This document shows, piece by piece, positions 25,689-33,986 of a stretch of DNA of 64,000 nucleotides (within the stretch, counting starts at the first letter, position 1; each line of letters opens with the position of its first letter). The translations under genes were made by a program, and so were the position numbers. The notes beneath the pieces were generated by a model, which saw only the letters and a list, made by a program, of their open reading frames with translations, was not told where the DNA came from and did no database searches. Origin of the DNA: Candidatus Fermentithermobacillus carboniphilus (GTDB lineage: Bacteria > Bacillota > Sulfobacillia > Fermentithermobacillales > Fermentithermobacillaceae); NCBI GenBank assembly GCA_018208355.1, contig CP062796.1, forward strand, positions 2,106,517-2,170,516, written 5' to 3'.

Positions 25689-26201
25689 ATGCAGATGATT
25701 TTGTCGGTTAACATGGGACCTGAAGAGTACGCTGCAAAACACGAAGAAATAGAGTTCCCTAAGATAGACATCTGCCCGATGTGCAAGGCGAGGAAGCGTC
25801 TTCACAGGCATGGCTCTTTCCAGCGGAATGCCCTGCCTGAGAAAAACAAGGTTCTTCTTGTGCGGATTCACCGGTTCTTCTGCACTGTATGCAAGAAGAC
25901 AGTCTCCTTGGTTCCATCTTTTCTCGTGCCTCATTTTCAGTACACAGCCCATTTCTTGGTAGGCTCGATTCTGGGAAAGGTCGAAACCTACCGTGAACTC
26001 TTGCGGTTCCACCAGAAACGCTTTCTCAAGAACCTCAATCTGATACAGGCCTTTTTCAGGGATATGGGTTTTAGGTGGAGTCTTCCCGAGGCCGGAAAAG
26101 AAAGGGCCATAAAACTAGCGGAGGAAATCGAGAATTTGGGCGTAGGAAGTTTCTCGCTGCTCTACCACAAGCAGCACCACCGTAGTTTTATGGCAGTTTG
26201 A
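25689..26201 (+). CDS. Transposon-encoded zinc-ribbon protein (DUF6431-like)
   Basis: A 170-residue protein with a zinc-ribbon: CPMCKARKRLHRHG, then about 30 residues on RIHRFFCTVCKKTVSLVPSF. A helical C-terminal part follows (YTAHFLVGSILGKVETYREL). The pattern resembles DUF6431, which I recall next to similar transposases. Function is unknown; a DNA-binding or target-choice role alongside the transposase and ATPase is inference. ATG 25689 follows GGGAGG. It is separated from the transposase by 159 bp of non-coding DNA in which nothing was recognised, so it may be expressed separately. Confidence 0.7.
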   Translation: MQMILSVNMGPEEYAAKHEEIEFPKIDICPMCKARKRLHRHGSFQRNALPEKNKVLLVRIHRFFCTVCKKTVSLVPSFLVPHFQYTAHFLVGSILGKVETYRELLRFHQKRFLKNLNLIQAFFRDMGFRWSLPEAGKERAIKLAEEIENLGVGSFSLLYHKQHHRSFMAV

Positions 26202-26360
26202 TTTTACCTGCCCCGGGTGGTTTCGTAAAGAGAGCAGCGTCCAACAAAACGTTTCCGTGGTTTCCCTTCTCCGGGTCAATTAGTATGGTTCTGGCGTACC
26301 TCTGATGCGCCAAAGAGCAGCAACTGACCAACAAAATCTACCAAAAAGGGGGAGGAAATC

Positions 26361-27620
26361 ATGGATGAGAAGGACCGGGAACAGATAGCGCTTTTCCGGT
26401 ACGGATTGATTGCGCCCATGCTGCAGGGAAGCGTGGAAGACAGGGCTTCATACCTGGCTTCGGTTTCAAGCAGAACCTACGAGGTGCCCTGCTATGGAAA
26501 TGTGGAGTACAGCCCAAAAACAATTGAGTCCTGGTTCAGAGCATACATGAAAGAAGGATTCGACGGCTTAAAGCCGCGTCAGCGTTCGGACAAGGGAGAG
26601 ACCAGGGCAATTCCCTTGGATACAAGACACAAGATCTTGGACCTCCGCCAGGAAAAGACCAATGTTCCGGTGACAGTCTTTTACCAGCAACTTGTAGATA
26701 AAGAAGTCATAAAGCCTCAGGAAGTATCGTACTCTAGCCTGTACCGGCTCTTGAAACGCCATGACCTTGTAGGTAAAAGAACTCGCAAGGAACCGGAAAG
26801 AAAAAGGTACGCTTTGGACAAAGTAAATGAGGTTTGGCAGGCAGACCTCTCTTACGGTCCCTACCTCAAACTGGGCAAGAAGAAGGTCCAGACGTTTCTC
26901 TTTGCTTTCCTGGATGATGCTTCTAGGCTGGTTCCTTTCGCCCAGTTCACACTGGACCAGACCTTCGACTCTCTCAAAGTAGTGTTCAAAGAAGCCTTAT
27001 GCAGGAGAGGTATCCCCAAAAAAGTTTACGCCGATAACGGGAAGATCTACAGGTCAGGCCAATTCCAGTTTGTCTGCGCATCCCTTGGCATAGCCCTCCT
27101 TCACACCCAACCTTATGACGCCGCAGCAAAGGGAAAAATCGAGAGGTTCTTTCTCACTGTAAAACAGCGCTTCTACTCAACCCTTGAAGCCGAAACCCTC
27201 ACATCCCTGGATGCCCTTAACCAGGCTTTCCACTCCTGGCTTGAGAAAGACTACAATGGCAGACACCACAGCGCCATAGATATGACTCCTTTGGATAAAT
27301 ACATGTCCCAGGCTAGTGACGTAAAGATGGTGCAGGACCCTTCCTCTTTGGATCCCCTCTTTTTGAGGCGGGAGAACCGCAAAGTTAGGCATGATTCCAC
27401 CATCAGCGTCGAAAACACTCTCTTTGAAGTTCCTCCCAGGTTCATAGGTCAAAGCATCGAGGTAAGATTTGAACCTAAAGACCTAAGTGAAGTGCTCATC
27501 TATGAAAACGGCCTTGAGGTCGCCCGCCTGAAACCCGTGAATCTTACTGATAACGCCAGGGTAAAACGGGAAAAACCTGCGCTGCGATTGTCTGACATCG
27601 CTAAAGATGAGGAGGATTGA
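26361..27620 (+). CDS. DDE transposase with rve core and Mu-type C-terminal domain
   Basis: A 419-residue transposase. An N-terminal HTH segment (SPKTIESWFRAYMKEGFDGL) is followed by a second HTH-like region ending RLLKRHDLVGKR. The RNase-H-fold core supplies the three acids: WQADLSYG, VYADNGKIYR and AKGKIERFFLTVKQR. A small C-terminal beta-barrel (TLFEVPPRFIGQSIEVRFEP and YENGLEVARLKPVN) resembles Mu transposase C/TnsB-type domains. The protein is intact. Its stop overlaps the longest frame of the ATPase gene, so the two are coupled. Confidence 0.9.
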   Translation: MDEKDREQIALFRYGLIAPMLQGSVEDRASYLASVSSRTYEVPCYGNVEYSPKTIESWFRAYMKEGFDGLKPRQRSDKGETRAIPLDTRHKILDLRQEKTNVPVTVFYQQLVDKEVIKPQEVSYSSLYRLLKRHDLVGKRTRKEPERKRYALDKVNEVWQADLSYGPYLKLGKKKVQTFLFAFLDDASRLVPFAQFTLDQTFDSLKVVFKEALCRRGIPKKVYADNGKIYRSGQFQFVCASLGIALLHTQPYDAAAKGKIERFFLTVKQRFYSTLEAETLTSLDALNQAFHSWLEKDYNGRHHSAIDMTPLDKYMSQASDVKMVQDPSSLDPLFLRRENRKVRHDSTISVENTLFEVPPRFIGQSIEVRFEPKDLSEVLIYENGLEVARLKPVNLTDNARVKREKPALRLSDIAKDEED

Positions 27621-27622
27621 GC

Positions 27623-28423
27623 ATGTACAGGCCTTTCTACTCGCTCTCTAAAGAACCCTTCGGTAAAGACATAAAACCGCAAGAGCACTTTCCTTCCCAG
27701 AGTTTCAAAGAGGCCTTGGCCCGACTAAAATACCTGGTGGATACCAGAGGCTTTGGCGCCATCTTGGGGGAATCAGGGTCAGGCAAGACATATGCCCTCA
27801 GGACCATGGCCGAAAGTCTCAACCCAGCTCTGTACAAAACCATCTACCTTCCCATGTCATCAGGCACAACAATGGACATGTACCGTAATCTTGTGACAGG
27901 GCTGGGAGAAGAGCCGAGATATCGCAAGAGCGATCTCTTCCGCCAGATCCAAAAGGCAGTTGAGCACTTCTTCTACGAGAAGAGAGTTACGCCGGTGTTC
28001 ATTTTGGACGAAATGCACCTGGCGAAACCTGAATTCCTCCTGGATCTGGCGATGATATTCAACTTCTCCATGGATTCCAAAAACCCTTTCGTCGTGATCA
28101 TAGCCGGTTTGCCTTTTTTGAGCACGCGATTGAAACTCAATCATATCCAGCCTCTCGCCCAAAGAATCATCGTCCATTACAAGATGGAGCCTTTGGATAA
28201 ACCAGAGGTCTTCCAGTACATCAACCACCGCCTAAAACTGGCCGGGGCTACAACTGAGGTGTTCAGCCAGGAGGCCCTTGAAGCTATCGCTTCCCACTCT
28301 GCAGGTTGGCCCAGGCTGGTTAATAACCTTGCCAGCACATCGCTACTTTTGGGAGCCCAGTTGAAGAAGAACCCGATTGATGCCGAGGTCGTGAGATTGG
28401 CCTCTATGGAGACAAACCTCTGA
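27623..28423 (+). CDS. Transposition AAA ATPase (ExeA/TniB/TnsC-like)
   Basis: A 266-residue AAA protein. Walker A is GESGSGKTYALR, Walker B VFILDEMHLAKPEFL, sensor-like IIAGLPFL, and the C-terminal lid has PRLVNNLASTSLLLGAQ. The N terminus YRPFYSLSKEPFGKDI matches the ExeA family. In Tn7/Tn5053-like elements such ATPases select target DNA and activate the transposase. ATG 27623 lies about 8 nt after GAGGAGG and 2 bp beyond the transposase stop. Confidence 0.9.
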   Translation: MYRPFYSLSKEPFGKDIKPQEHFPSQSFKEALARLKYLVDTRGFGAILGESGSGKTYALRTMAESLNPALYKTIYLPMSSGTTMDMYRNLVTGLGEEPRYRKSDLFRQIQKAVEHFFYEKRVTPVFILDEMHLAKPEFLLDLAMIFNFSMDSKNPFVVIIAGLPFLSTRLKLNHIQPLAQRIIVHYKMEPLDKPEVFQYINHRLKLAGATTEVFSQEALEAIASHSAGWPRLVNNLASTSLLLGAQLKKNPIDAEVVRLASMETNL

Positions 28424-28470
28424 ACTCGCAAGTCATTGGGCGCTTCCGCTTGCTGTAGACCCTGCAACTT

Positions 28471-28502
28471 GCCGGTGATGCCTAGTAATAGGTGTCACCG
28501 GC
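28471..28502 (+). terminator. Hairpin after the transposon ATPase gene
   Basis: GCCGGTGA and TCACCGGC pair, with CCTA/TAGG continuing the stem around GTAA. It lies 48 bp after the ATPase stop. The downstream sequence CTTCTATA is not a T-tract, so termination strength is uncertain. Confidence 0.5.
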
Positions 28503-28676
28503 CTTCTATATGGAGCTAAAACAGCCTCCCACAAGCAATGTGAAAGTGAAAATCGAGGGTAAAGGGATTGTGCAAACGGGAGAAGAATTAGAACCTTGGA
28601 ATCTGACAATTGGCATATTGGAACGGAATTTCAGCCTGGAGGAATCTGAAAAATACACGCGGGGTTAATTTGCAAA

Positions 28677-30017
28677 ATGACAGCCGAACTCTACCTCACT
28701 TCTCCGTATATCCCCCGGTCGAGCCTAAGGCCCTGGCCTTACGAAGAAGAACAGGACGGCCTCTATCCTCACGACGTTGACGGTGATGGGATCATCGCTC
28801 AGATGAGGATCGAAGACGAAAACGGCGAATGGCGGGTTTCCGAAAAGGATCCCAGGGTCATGGTGCGCAGAAAGCCAGACGAGGTGGGAGGAAAGTATTA
28901 CAGGATCCTGGGAGAAGGGATCATCAAGAACTTCAATGGAGTCGAGATTAAGCAGGCGCCGCCCAAGTGGGGTCTTGACATCAACAGGAATTACGGCGCC
29001 GATTGGGCACAGCAACACGTCCAGCCTGGATCCGGTCCCTATCCTTTCTCTGAACCTGAATCCCGAGCGGTAGCTGAGTTTTTCCAAGCTCACAAGAACA
29101 TAGTCCTGGCGCAGTCCTACCACACCTTCACTGGCGCCATCTTGAGGCCTCCCGCATCAAAGCCTGACAAGGAGATAAGCCCGAAAGACCTGAAAGCGAT
29201 GAAAGAGATAGGCGAAGTGGGTACCGAGATCACCGGTTATCCTTGTCTCGGGGTTTACGAGGATTTCCAATTGAGCAAGGACATAACCGGTAAGCGGCCT
29301 ATTTGGGGCTCGTCACTCGATTGGATGTACCAGCACGCAGGGGTTATCGCCTATTCCACCGAAGTGTGGGACATGCCCAACAGGGCAATAGGGAGGAAAG
29401 ATACGTATAAGACCCTCATGGATTGGTCCGAGGACGAGCAGATCCTAATGCAGAAGTGGAACGATGAAAATCTCGGCGGCGAAGGGTTCATCAACTGGCG
29501 GCCTTTCAACCATCCTCAACTGGGTCTGGTGGAGATCGGGGGTTGGAAGCATAAATTCGTCATACAGAACCCTCCCCCTAAGTTCTTGAAGCAAGAATGC
29601 CACAAGAACACCCTTTTCAGCATCGCATGTGCTCTTACTACCCCTCTTATCCGAATCGTGAAGACCGAAGCAAGAGAAGTTACGCAGGGAGTTTTTGAGA
29701 TAAGAGCGGTTGTCCGAAACATGGGGTACCTGCCCAGCAATGTAACGGATCAGGCTATCAAGAACAAGACTGCCTCGCCTGTGAAAGCGAAGGTAGTGCT
29801 ACCGGAAGGCGTGGAGATAATAGGTGGAGACGTCGAAATCGAGCTTGGTCACCTGGAAGGAAGGCTTACCCTCGGGAGAGCTTTCGCAGCGGCAAGACAG
29901 ATGGAACATCTCTGCCGGTGGGTTGTCAAGACCCAGGGTGAGTCAAGAACATCGGTTACCGTAAGAGCGGGGAATGAGCGCGGAGGATATGACGAGAAGG
30001 CGGTGACCCTAGGGTAA
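28677..30017 (+). pseudogene. M14 zinc carboxypeptidase, C-terminal fragment
   Basis: The rest of the interrupted peptidase. After the second GCCGAA copy it resumes LYLTSPYIPRSSLRPW and carries the remaining active-site parts: GLDINRNYGADW (substrate-binding Arg), the third zinc ligand in AQSYHTF, and the catalytic glutamate in AYSTEVWDMPN. A beta-rich C-terminal domain follows. The last bases of the transposon (ATGACA) provide an in-frame ATG at 28677, so a truncated protein could in principle be made, but it would lack HAGE and be inactive. No good SD precedes it. Confidence 0.9.
28683..28688 (+). repeat. Target-site duplication, right copy
   Basis: GCCGAA directly after the right end ATGACA; identical to the left copy at 25559-25564. 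Confidence 0.88.
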
Positions 30018-30035
30018 GCCAATTAACTGAGTCTG

Positions 30036-30136
30036 ACCCCGACTATAATCTAGAGTGAACTCGGGGTGATCGACGCGGGCAAAAAGCGGGCGAGGGGTTT
30101 TCCCTGATATAATCCGGAGTGGACTTGGGGCGATCC
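30036..30136 (+). repeat. Duplicated TATAATC...GGGGTGATC elements
   Basis: In the 180-bp gap after the M14 fragment two ~29-bp copies occur 65 bp apart: TATAATCTAGAGTGAACTCG (from 30044) and TATAATCCGGAGTGGACTTG (from 30109), each followed by GGG and GATC. The first is also framed by the inverted repeat ACCCCGA (30036-30042) and TCGGGGT (30061-30067). They may be duplicated promoter or operator elements for the methyltransferase gene. Confidence 0.5.
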
Positions 30137-30197
30137 CGGCTTACCGGAAAATGGCGGTTGAAAGCAAGGGAAAGGGGCTAGTGGTGTTCTAGGACAC

Positions 30198-30965
30198 ATG
30201 GACAAAAAGAAGAACACTTCGTGGGATAATGTCGCGCGCTGGTATAACGAGTTGTTGAACAAAGAAGGCACGTACCAGAAGGAACTCATCCTCCCGAACC
30301 TATTGAGGCTCATGGCGATTAAAGAAGGGGAAGTGGTACTGGACCTTGCCTGCGGCCAGGGGTTTTTCGCGAGGGAATTCAGAAAGCACGGAGCCCGCGT
30401 CATAGGAGTCGACGTTTCCAAGAAGCTCATTGATATAGCCCGGAAATCCTCGCCGGAGGATATATCGTATCACGTCGCTTCCGCCGAAAACCTCGCGTTC
30501 ATTGAAGACGGGAGCGTAGACAAGGTGGCAATCGTCCTGGCCATACAGAACATCCAGGATATGCACAGTGTGTTCTTTGAATGCAGGAGGGTCTTAAAAC
30601 CTGAAGGCAAGCTTTACCTCGTCCTAAACCACCCCGCATTTAGGATTCCTGGCGCTTCCTCCTGGGGATGGGACCGGGAAAATAACGTCATTTACAGGAG
30701 GATTGACCGCTATATCTCAGAATCGACGGTAAAGATTAAGATTCACCCTGGAGCTGACCCGCGACAATATACCCTAACTTTTCATAGACCCTTGCAGCTC
30801 TACTTCAAGGTGTTGGCCAAGGCGGAGTTCTGTGTGACCCGGCTTGAAGAGTGGAACTCCCACAAAACGAGCCAGCCTGGCCCAAGGAAGGAAGCGGAAG
30901 ATAGGGCGAGAAAAGAAATCCCACTATTTCTCTATATTGAGGCGGCGATTCACGGCTCCAGGTAG
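30198..30965 (+). CDS. Class I SAM-dependent methyltransferase
   Basis: A 255-residue Rossmann-fold methyltransferase: motif I VLDLACGQGFFAREF, motif II acidic GVDVSKKLID, motif III ASAENLAF and the post-motif region ECRRVLKPEGKLYLVLNHPAF. The resemblance is to UbiE/Methyltransf_11-type small-molecule methyltransferases. The substrate is unknown and the neighbours do not help. The SD (AGGA 4 nt before ATG 30198) is weak. The gene is flanked by the duplicated elements at 30036 and a terminator at 30980. Confidence 0.85.
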   Translation: MDKKKNTSWDNVARWYNELLNKEGTYQKELILPNLLRLMAIKEGEVVLDLACGQGFFAREFRKHGARVIGVDVSKKLIDIARKSSPEDISYHVASAENLAFIEDGSVDKVAIVLAIQNIQDMHSVFFECRRVLKPEGKLYLVLNHPAFRIPGASSWGWDRENNVIYRRIDRYISESTVKIKIHPGADPRQYTLTFHRPLQLYFKVLAKAEFCVTRLEEWNSHKTSQPGPRKEAEDRARKEIPLFLYIEAAIHGSR

Positions 30966-30979
30966 AAGCGTGACGTTTA

Positions 30980-31015
30980 AGCCCTTGGCCCACAGATTGG
31001 TTGGAGCCAAGGGCT
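30980..31015. terminator. Terminator hairpin between convergent genes
   Basis: AGCCCTTGGC (30980-30989) pairs perfectly with GCCAAGGGCT (31006-31015), followed on the + strand by CACGGGTTTTGG. It lies between the methyltransferase (+) and amidohydrolase (-) genes. A direct repeat GGTAACTTC occurs at 31054 and 31079 in the same gap. Confidence 0.65.
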
Positions 31016-31154
31016 CACGGGTTTTGGCAGATACCTCCATCGGGACTGCCCAAGGTAACTTCGCATGTAACCTCACAGGTAACTTCATATGGAAACTAGC
31101 ACTACTTTAATAGGGCTCGTTGGGTTACGTCTCCTCTTCACCTAGAAACCGCTT

Positions 31155-32324
31155 TCACTCGGGAAATACCTTCTTACCTTCTATATACACGCTTTCGACC
31201 TTTGAGCGGATCCTGAAGGGATGTCCCGTCCAGATCACGAAATCCGCGTCTTTTCCGGGTTCGAGGCTTCCGACCCTGTCCGCCACGCCTAGAGTCTCGG
31301 CGGGATTCAACGTCACGGCTTTCAAAGCCTCTTCTTCGGGCATGCCGTTAGCCCAAGCCATGGCCGCCGCCGTGGAAAGGAACTGAATGGGGTGGAATGG
31401 GTGGTCACTGATAATGCTAACCTTGCATCCTGCCTTCGCGAGGACACCGGGTGTCTCCACGGATATATTCATGGTCTCCACTTTGGCCCTGTGCCACATG
31501 CTCGGGCCCACGTTGACCCTGGCCTTTTTCTTCCCGAGGAATTCAGCTATGGAGATTCCGTCGGTACAGTGCTCGATAGAATAATCTATCTCGAACTCTT
31601 CGGCTATCCTTATGGCTGTGACGATGTCATCGGCCCTGTGTGCGTGGACACGGAGGGGTATCTCTCGTTTCAGGACCTTTATCAGGTTCAGCATACCCAG
31701 GTCCGTATCCGGGAGCTTAGACGGGTCTTTTTCACCCGCCTCCAGCTTACGCATGTAGTCTTTCGCCTTGTACAGGGCGCTCCTCAAGATCGACGCGATC
31801 CCCATCCTGGTCTTGGGCGCCTTGTTGAGTGTCCTGCCGTAATATCCTTTCGGGTTTTCACCCAGTGCGGCTTTGAGGCCGGCGGGGTTCTTAAGGACCA
31901 TTTCGTCGACAATGGTCCCTGCGGTCTTAACCACCACTGTTTCGCCGCCTATGACGTTACCGGACCCGGGAGTTATCTGGACACAGGTGACTCCTCCGGA
32001 CCTTGCGTCAAAAAAAGCTGTGTGATCAGGCCAAACCGCGTCGACGGCTCTCACTTCAGGGGTGACCGGGTTAGAGCCCTCGTTGCCGTCATATTCGGGC
32101 TGCCCGTACCATTCCCCCCATATTCCAACGTGGGTGTGGGCATCGACCAGGCCCGGCAGGATTACTTTTCCGCTGGCATCTATGACCTCTGCTCCAGGTG
32201 GCACCGGAATGTCAGCGCCCACCGCTGTGATCTTACTGCCGCTGAAGACCAGCACGCCCTTTTCGATCGGAGGACTCGATATCGGATATATTTTCGCGTT
32301 GACTACGGCTAAGGTTTTCTCCAT
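31155..32324 (-). CDS. Amidohydrolase (imidazolonepropionase/dihydroorotase-like fold), paralog A
   Basis: A 389-residue metal-dependent amidohydrolase. Metal motif 1 is VDAHTHVGIW; later ligands are in RVHAHRADD and YSIEHC, and the catalytic Asp is in SIISDHPFHP. The N- and C-terminal strands form the composite barrel (VVNAKIYPISSPP; LEPGKDADFVIWTGHPF). Substrates are probably cyclic amides or peptides. ATG 32324 follows GAGGTGAT. It lies 28 bp after, and is clearly homologous over its full length to, the next gene, indicating tandem duplication and a two-gene operon transcribed leftward. Confidence 0.85.
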   Translation of the reverse strand: MEKTLAVVNAKIYPISSPPIEKGVLVFSGSKITAVGADIPVPPGAEVIDASGKVILPGLVDAHTHVGIWGEWYGQPEYDGNEGSNPVTPEVRAVDAVWPDHTAFFDARSGGVTCVQITPGSGNVIGGETVVVKTAGTIVDEMVLKNPAGLKAALGENPKGYYGRTLNKAPKTRMGIASILRSALYKAKDYMRKLEAGEKDPSKLPDTDLGMLNLIKVLKREIPLRVHAHRADDIVTAIRIAEEFEIDYSIEHCTDGISIAEFLGKKKARVNVGPSMWHRAKVETMNISVETPGVLAKAGCKVSIISDHPFHPIQFLSTAAAMAWANGMPEEEALKAVTLNPAETLGVADRVGSLEPGKDADFVIWTGHPFRIRSKVESVYIEGKKVFPE

Positions 32325-32352
32325 TTTGATCACCTCACGCGATTAATCGAAG

Positions 32353-33552
32353 TTAAGAGTTGGAACGGGGTTTCTCGTAGACCGGCTTGCCGTTGATGAA
32401 GGTCTGCTCAACCTTGGCGTCGTACTCGAGAGGATCCTTGGACCAGATCACGAGGTCCGCGTCTTTCCCGGGTTCCAGGGATCCAACCCTGTCGCCCACG
32501 CCTGCTATCTCCGCGGCGTACCTCGTCACTGCAAGGATCGCGTACTCTTCGTCCATACCTTCCCTCACGGCGAGGCCCGCCGAGATCCTGAGGTACTGGA
32601 TGGGGAGGACCGGGTGATCCGTAATGATGGCAAGCTTGACTCCCGCCTTGGATAGAGCCACGGGTGCCGCGAAACCGATATCTCTGACCTCCAGTTTACT
32701 CTTGTCGGTGAGTGAAGGTCCCATCGTGACAGGAACTCCGCTATCCCGGACTGCCTGGGCTACTTTGTCTCCCTCCGTGCAGTGTTCGAGGCTGATATCA
32801 ATGTCGAACTCCTTTGCGATCCTCAGGGCGGTCATGATGTCGTCTGCGCGGTGGCAGTGAACCCGCAAGGGTATCTCTTTCCTCAATACCCGGGCGATAC
32901 TTTCGTGGCGTAAGTTGAGATCCGGTAACTTGTCGGGCTTATCTTTGCCAAGTTCTTTCTTTCTCATGTAGTCGCGGGCTTCCGTAAGGGCTTTCCGCAA
33001 AATAGCCGCGTTTCCCATCCGCGTCGTCGGCATTTTGTGCTGGGACCCATACACTCTCTTGGGATTTTCACCGAGGGCTGCTTTAAGGCCGCTGGGCCTT
33101 TTCAGGATGAGCTCGTCAACCACGGGCGAACCCCAGGTTTTCATGACGAGGGTTTCGCCGCCGATGATGTTGGCGCTTCCAGGGTCTACCTGGACGCAGG
33201 TGACGCCCGAAGCGATGGCATCTTTGAACGCCACATCCATGGGGTTGATTCCGTCGAGGGCCCTGACTTCGGCGGTGTTGGGGTCGGAGGATTCGTTGGT
33301 GTCATCTCCGGCCCAGCCTGCGCCGTCTTCAAAGATGCCGATATGACAATGGGCGTCAATGAGGCCGGGGGTAACGATTTTCCCCGAAGCATCGAGAATT
33401 GTGGTATCTTCTGGTATTTCCGCGATGGACCCCACATACTTGATCTTGCCTTCTTCCACGAGGACAATCCCCTTTTCGATGAAAAAGGGTATCTCCGGAT
33501 CCTTACTTGCCGTCAGTATTTTACCGTTGACTATGGCAAGGCGGCTCAACAT
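32353..33552 (-). CDS. Amidohydrolase, paralog B
   Basis: A 399-residue paralog of the downstream gene. Motifs are IDAHCHIGIFEDG, RVHCHRADD, ISLEHCTEG and AIITDHPVLPIQ; the C terminus LEPGKDADLVIWSKDPLEYD matches. Shared unusual segments such as SGVTCVQ, PGSANIIGGET and GLKAALGENPK show the pair diverged from one ancestor. ATG 33552 has a perfect AAGGAGGT. Exact substrate unknown; the retained pair suggests two related substrates or a heteromeric enzyme (inference). Confidence 0.85.
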   Translation of the reverse strand: MLSRLAIVNGKILTASKDPEIPFFIEKGIVLVEEGKIKYVGSIAEIPEDTTILDASGKIVTPGLIDAHCHIGIFEDGAGWAGDDTNESSDPNTAEVRALDGINPMDVAFKDAIASGVTCVQVDPGSANIIGGETLVMKTWGSPVVDELILKRPSGLKAALGENPKRVYGSQHKMPTTRMGNAAILRKALTEARDYMRKKELGKDKPDKLPDLNLRHESIARVLRKEIPLRVHCHRADDIMTALRIAKEFDIDISLEHCTEGDKVAQAVRDSGVPVTMGPSLTDKSKLEVRDIGFAAPVALSKAGVKLAIITDHPVLPIQYLRISAGLAVREGMDEEYAILAVTRYAAEIAGVGDRVGSLEPGKDADLVIWSKDPLEYDAKVEQTFINGKPVYEKPRSNS

Positions 33553-33986
33553 CCAAGACCTCCTTCGAAGCAGCTTCTTTTGGGGAAAACATCTCCTTCA
33601 TATTCACGAAAACTTGCCGCAATTCCTTCCGCCGGTACTCAGTACATCTTGAAGAGGAACCTGGCTTGTGCGAGTACAGTTTTGACAAAACCTGTACTCC
33701 ATGGCGACGCCCGTCAGTTCTGAATGCACACTCCTCAGGAACCTGGTCTCCATGAGTACACCTTGGGCCAGGAGCTGTGCACTGCACCGACGACCGTCGG
33801 TCCCGGGCGCATCCCTGCACAGGGAGCTGATCTCCGTGAATACGTTCTCCGCTACAACCCGCAACCAGGATCCAAACCCGAATCCCAACCCCAACCCGAA
33901 CCCCAATCCGAACCCGCACCGACGGGTCTACCGATTTGTCACGGTCACGTGTATTCTGTTTACGTGGGACTGAGAGGTGACCCGGA
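33553..33986. other. Non-coding divergent spacer with short hairpins
   Basis: The 434-bp gap between the divergent amidohydrolase and HAD genes. It holds GTACAGTTTTGACAAAACCT continuing to GTAC (33674-33696), ACCGACGACCGTCGGT (33786-33801) and CCCTGCACAGGG (33812-33823) as small dyads. The phrase TCTCC-TGA-TAC recurs (near 33747 and 33830), suggesting degenerate ~60-100 bp repeats, and a hexanucleotide array lies at 33873. No convincing coding frame or promoter was recognised. Confidence 0.5.
33873..33917 (+). repeat. AACCCS hexanucleotide microsatellite
   Basis: About seven imperfect copies of a six-base unit (AACCCG/AACCCC/AATCCC). Any reading frame across it gives repeats such as NPNPNP, which is an artefact of the repeat and not a protein. 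Such arrays can vary in length by slippage; it is upstream of the HAD gene by about 70 bp. Confidence 0.75.

Larger units (their letters stand above)
25565..28682 (+). mobile_element. Three-gene Mu/Tn7-like transposon (DDE transposase + AAA ATPase + zinc-ribbon protein)
   Basis: A 3118-bp element inserted in the M14 peptidase gene. It begins TGTAGC and ends ATGACA (TGT...ACA termini, as in Mu, Tn7 and Tn5053 relatives) and is flanked by the 6-bp duplication GCCGAA. It carries three genes on one strand: a zinc-ribbon protein, an rve-type transposase with Mu-C barrel and a TnsC/TniB/ExeA-like ATPase. Several motif copies near TTTGCAAATT or TGCAAATCCCTT occur at both ends in inverted orientation. 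No resolvase, TniQ or cargo gene was seen. Open frames and clean junctions suggest a recent insertion. Confidence 0.9.
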
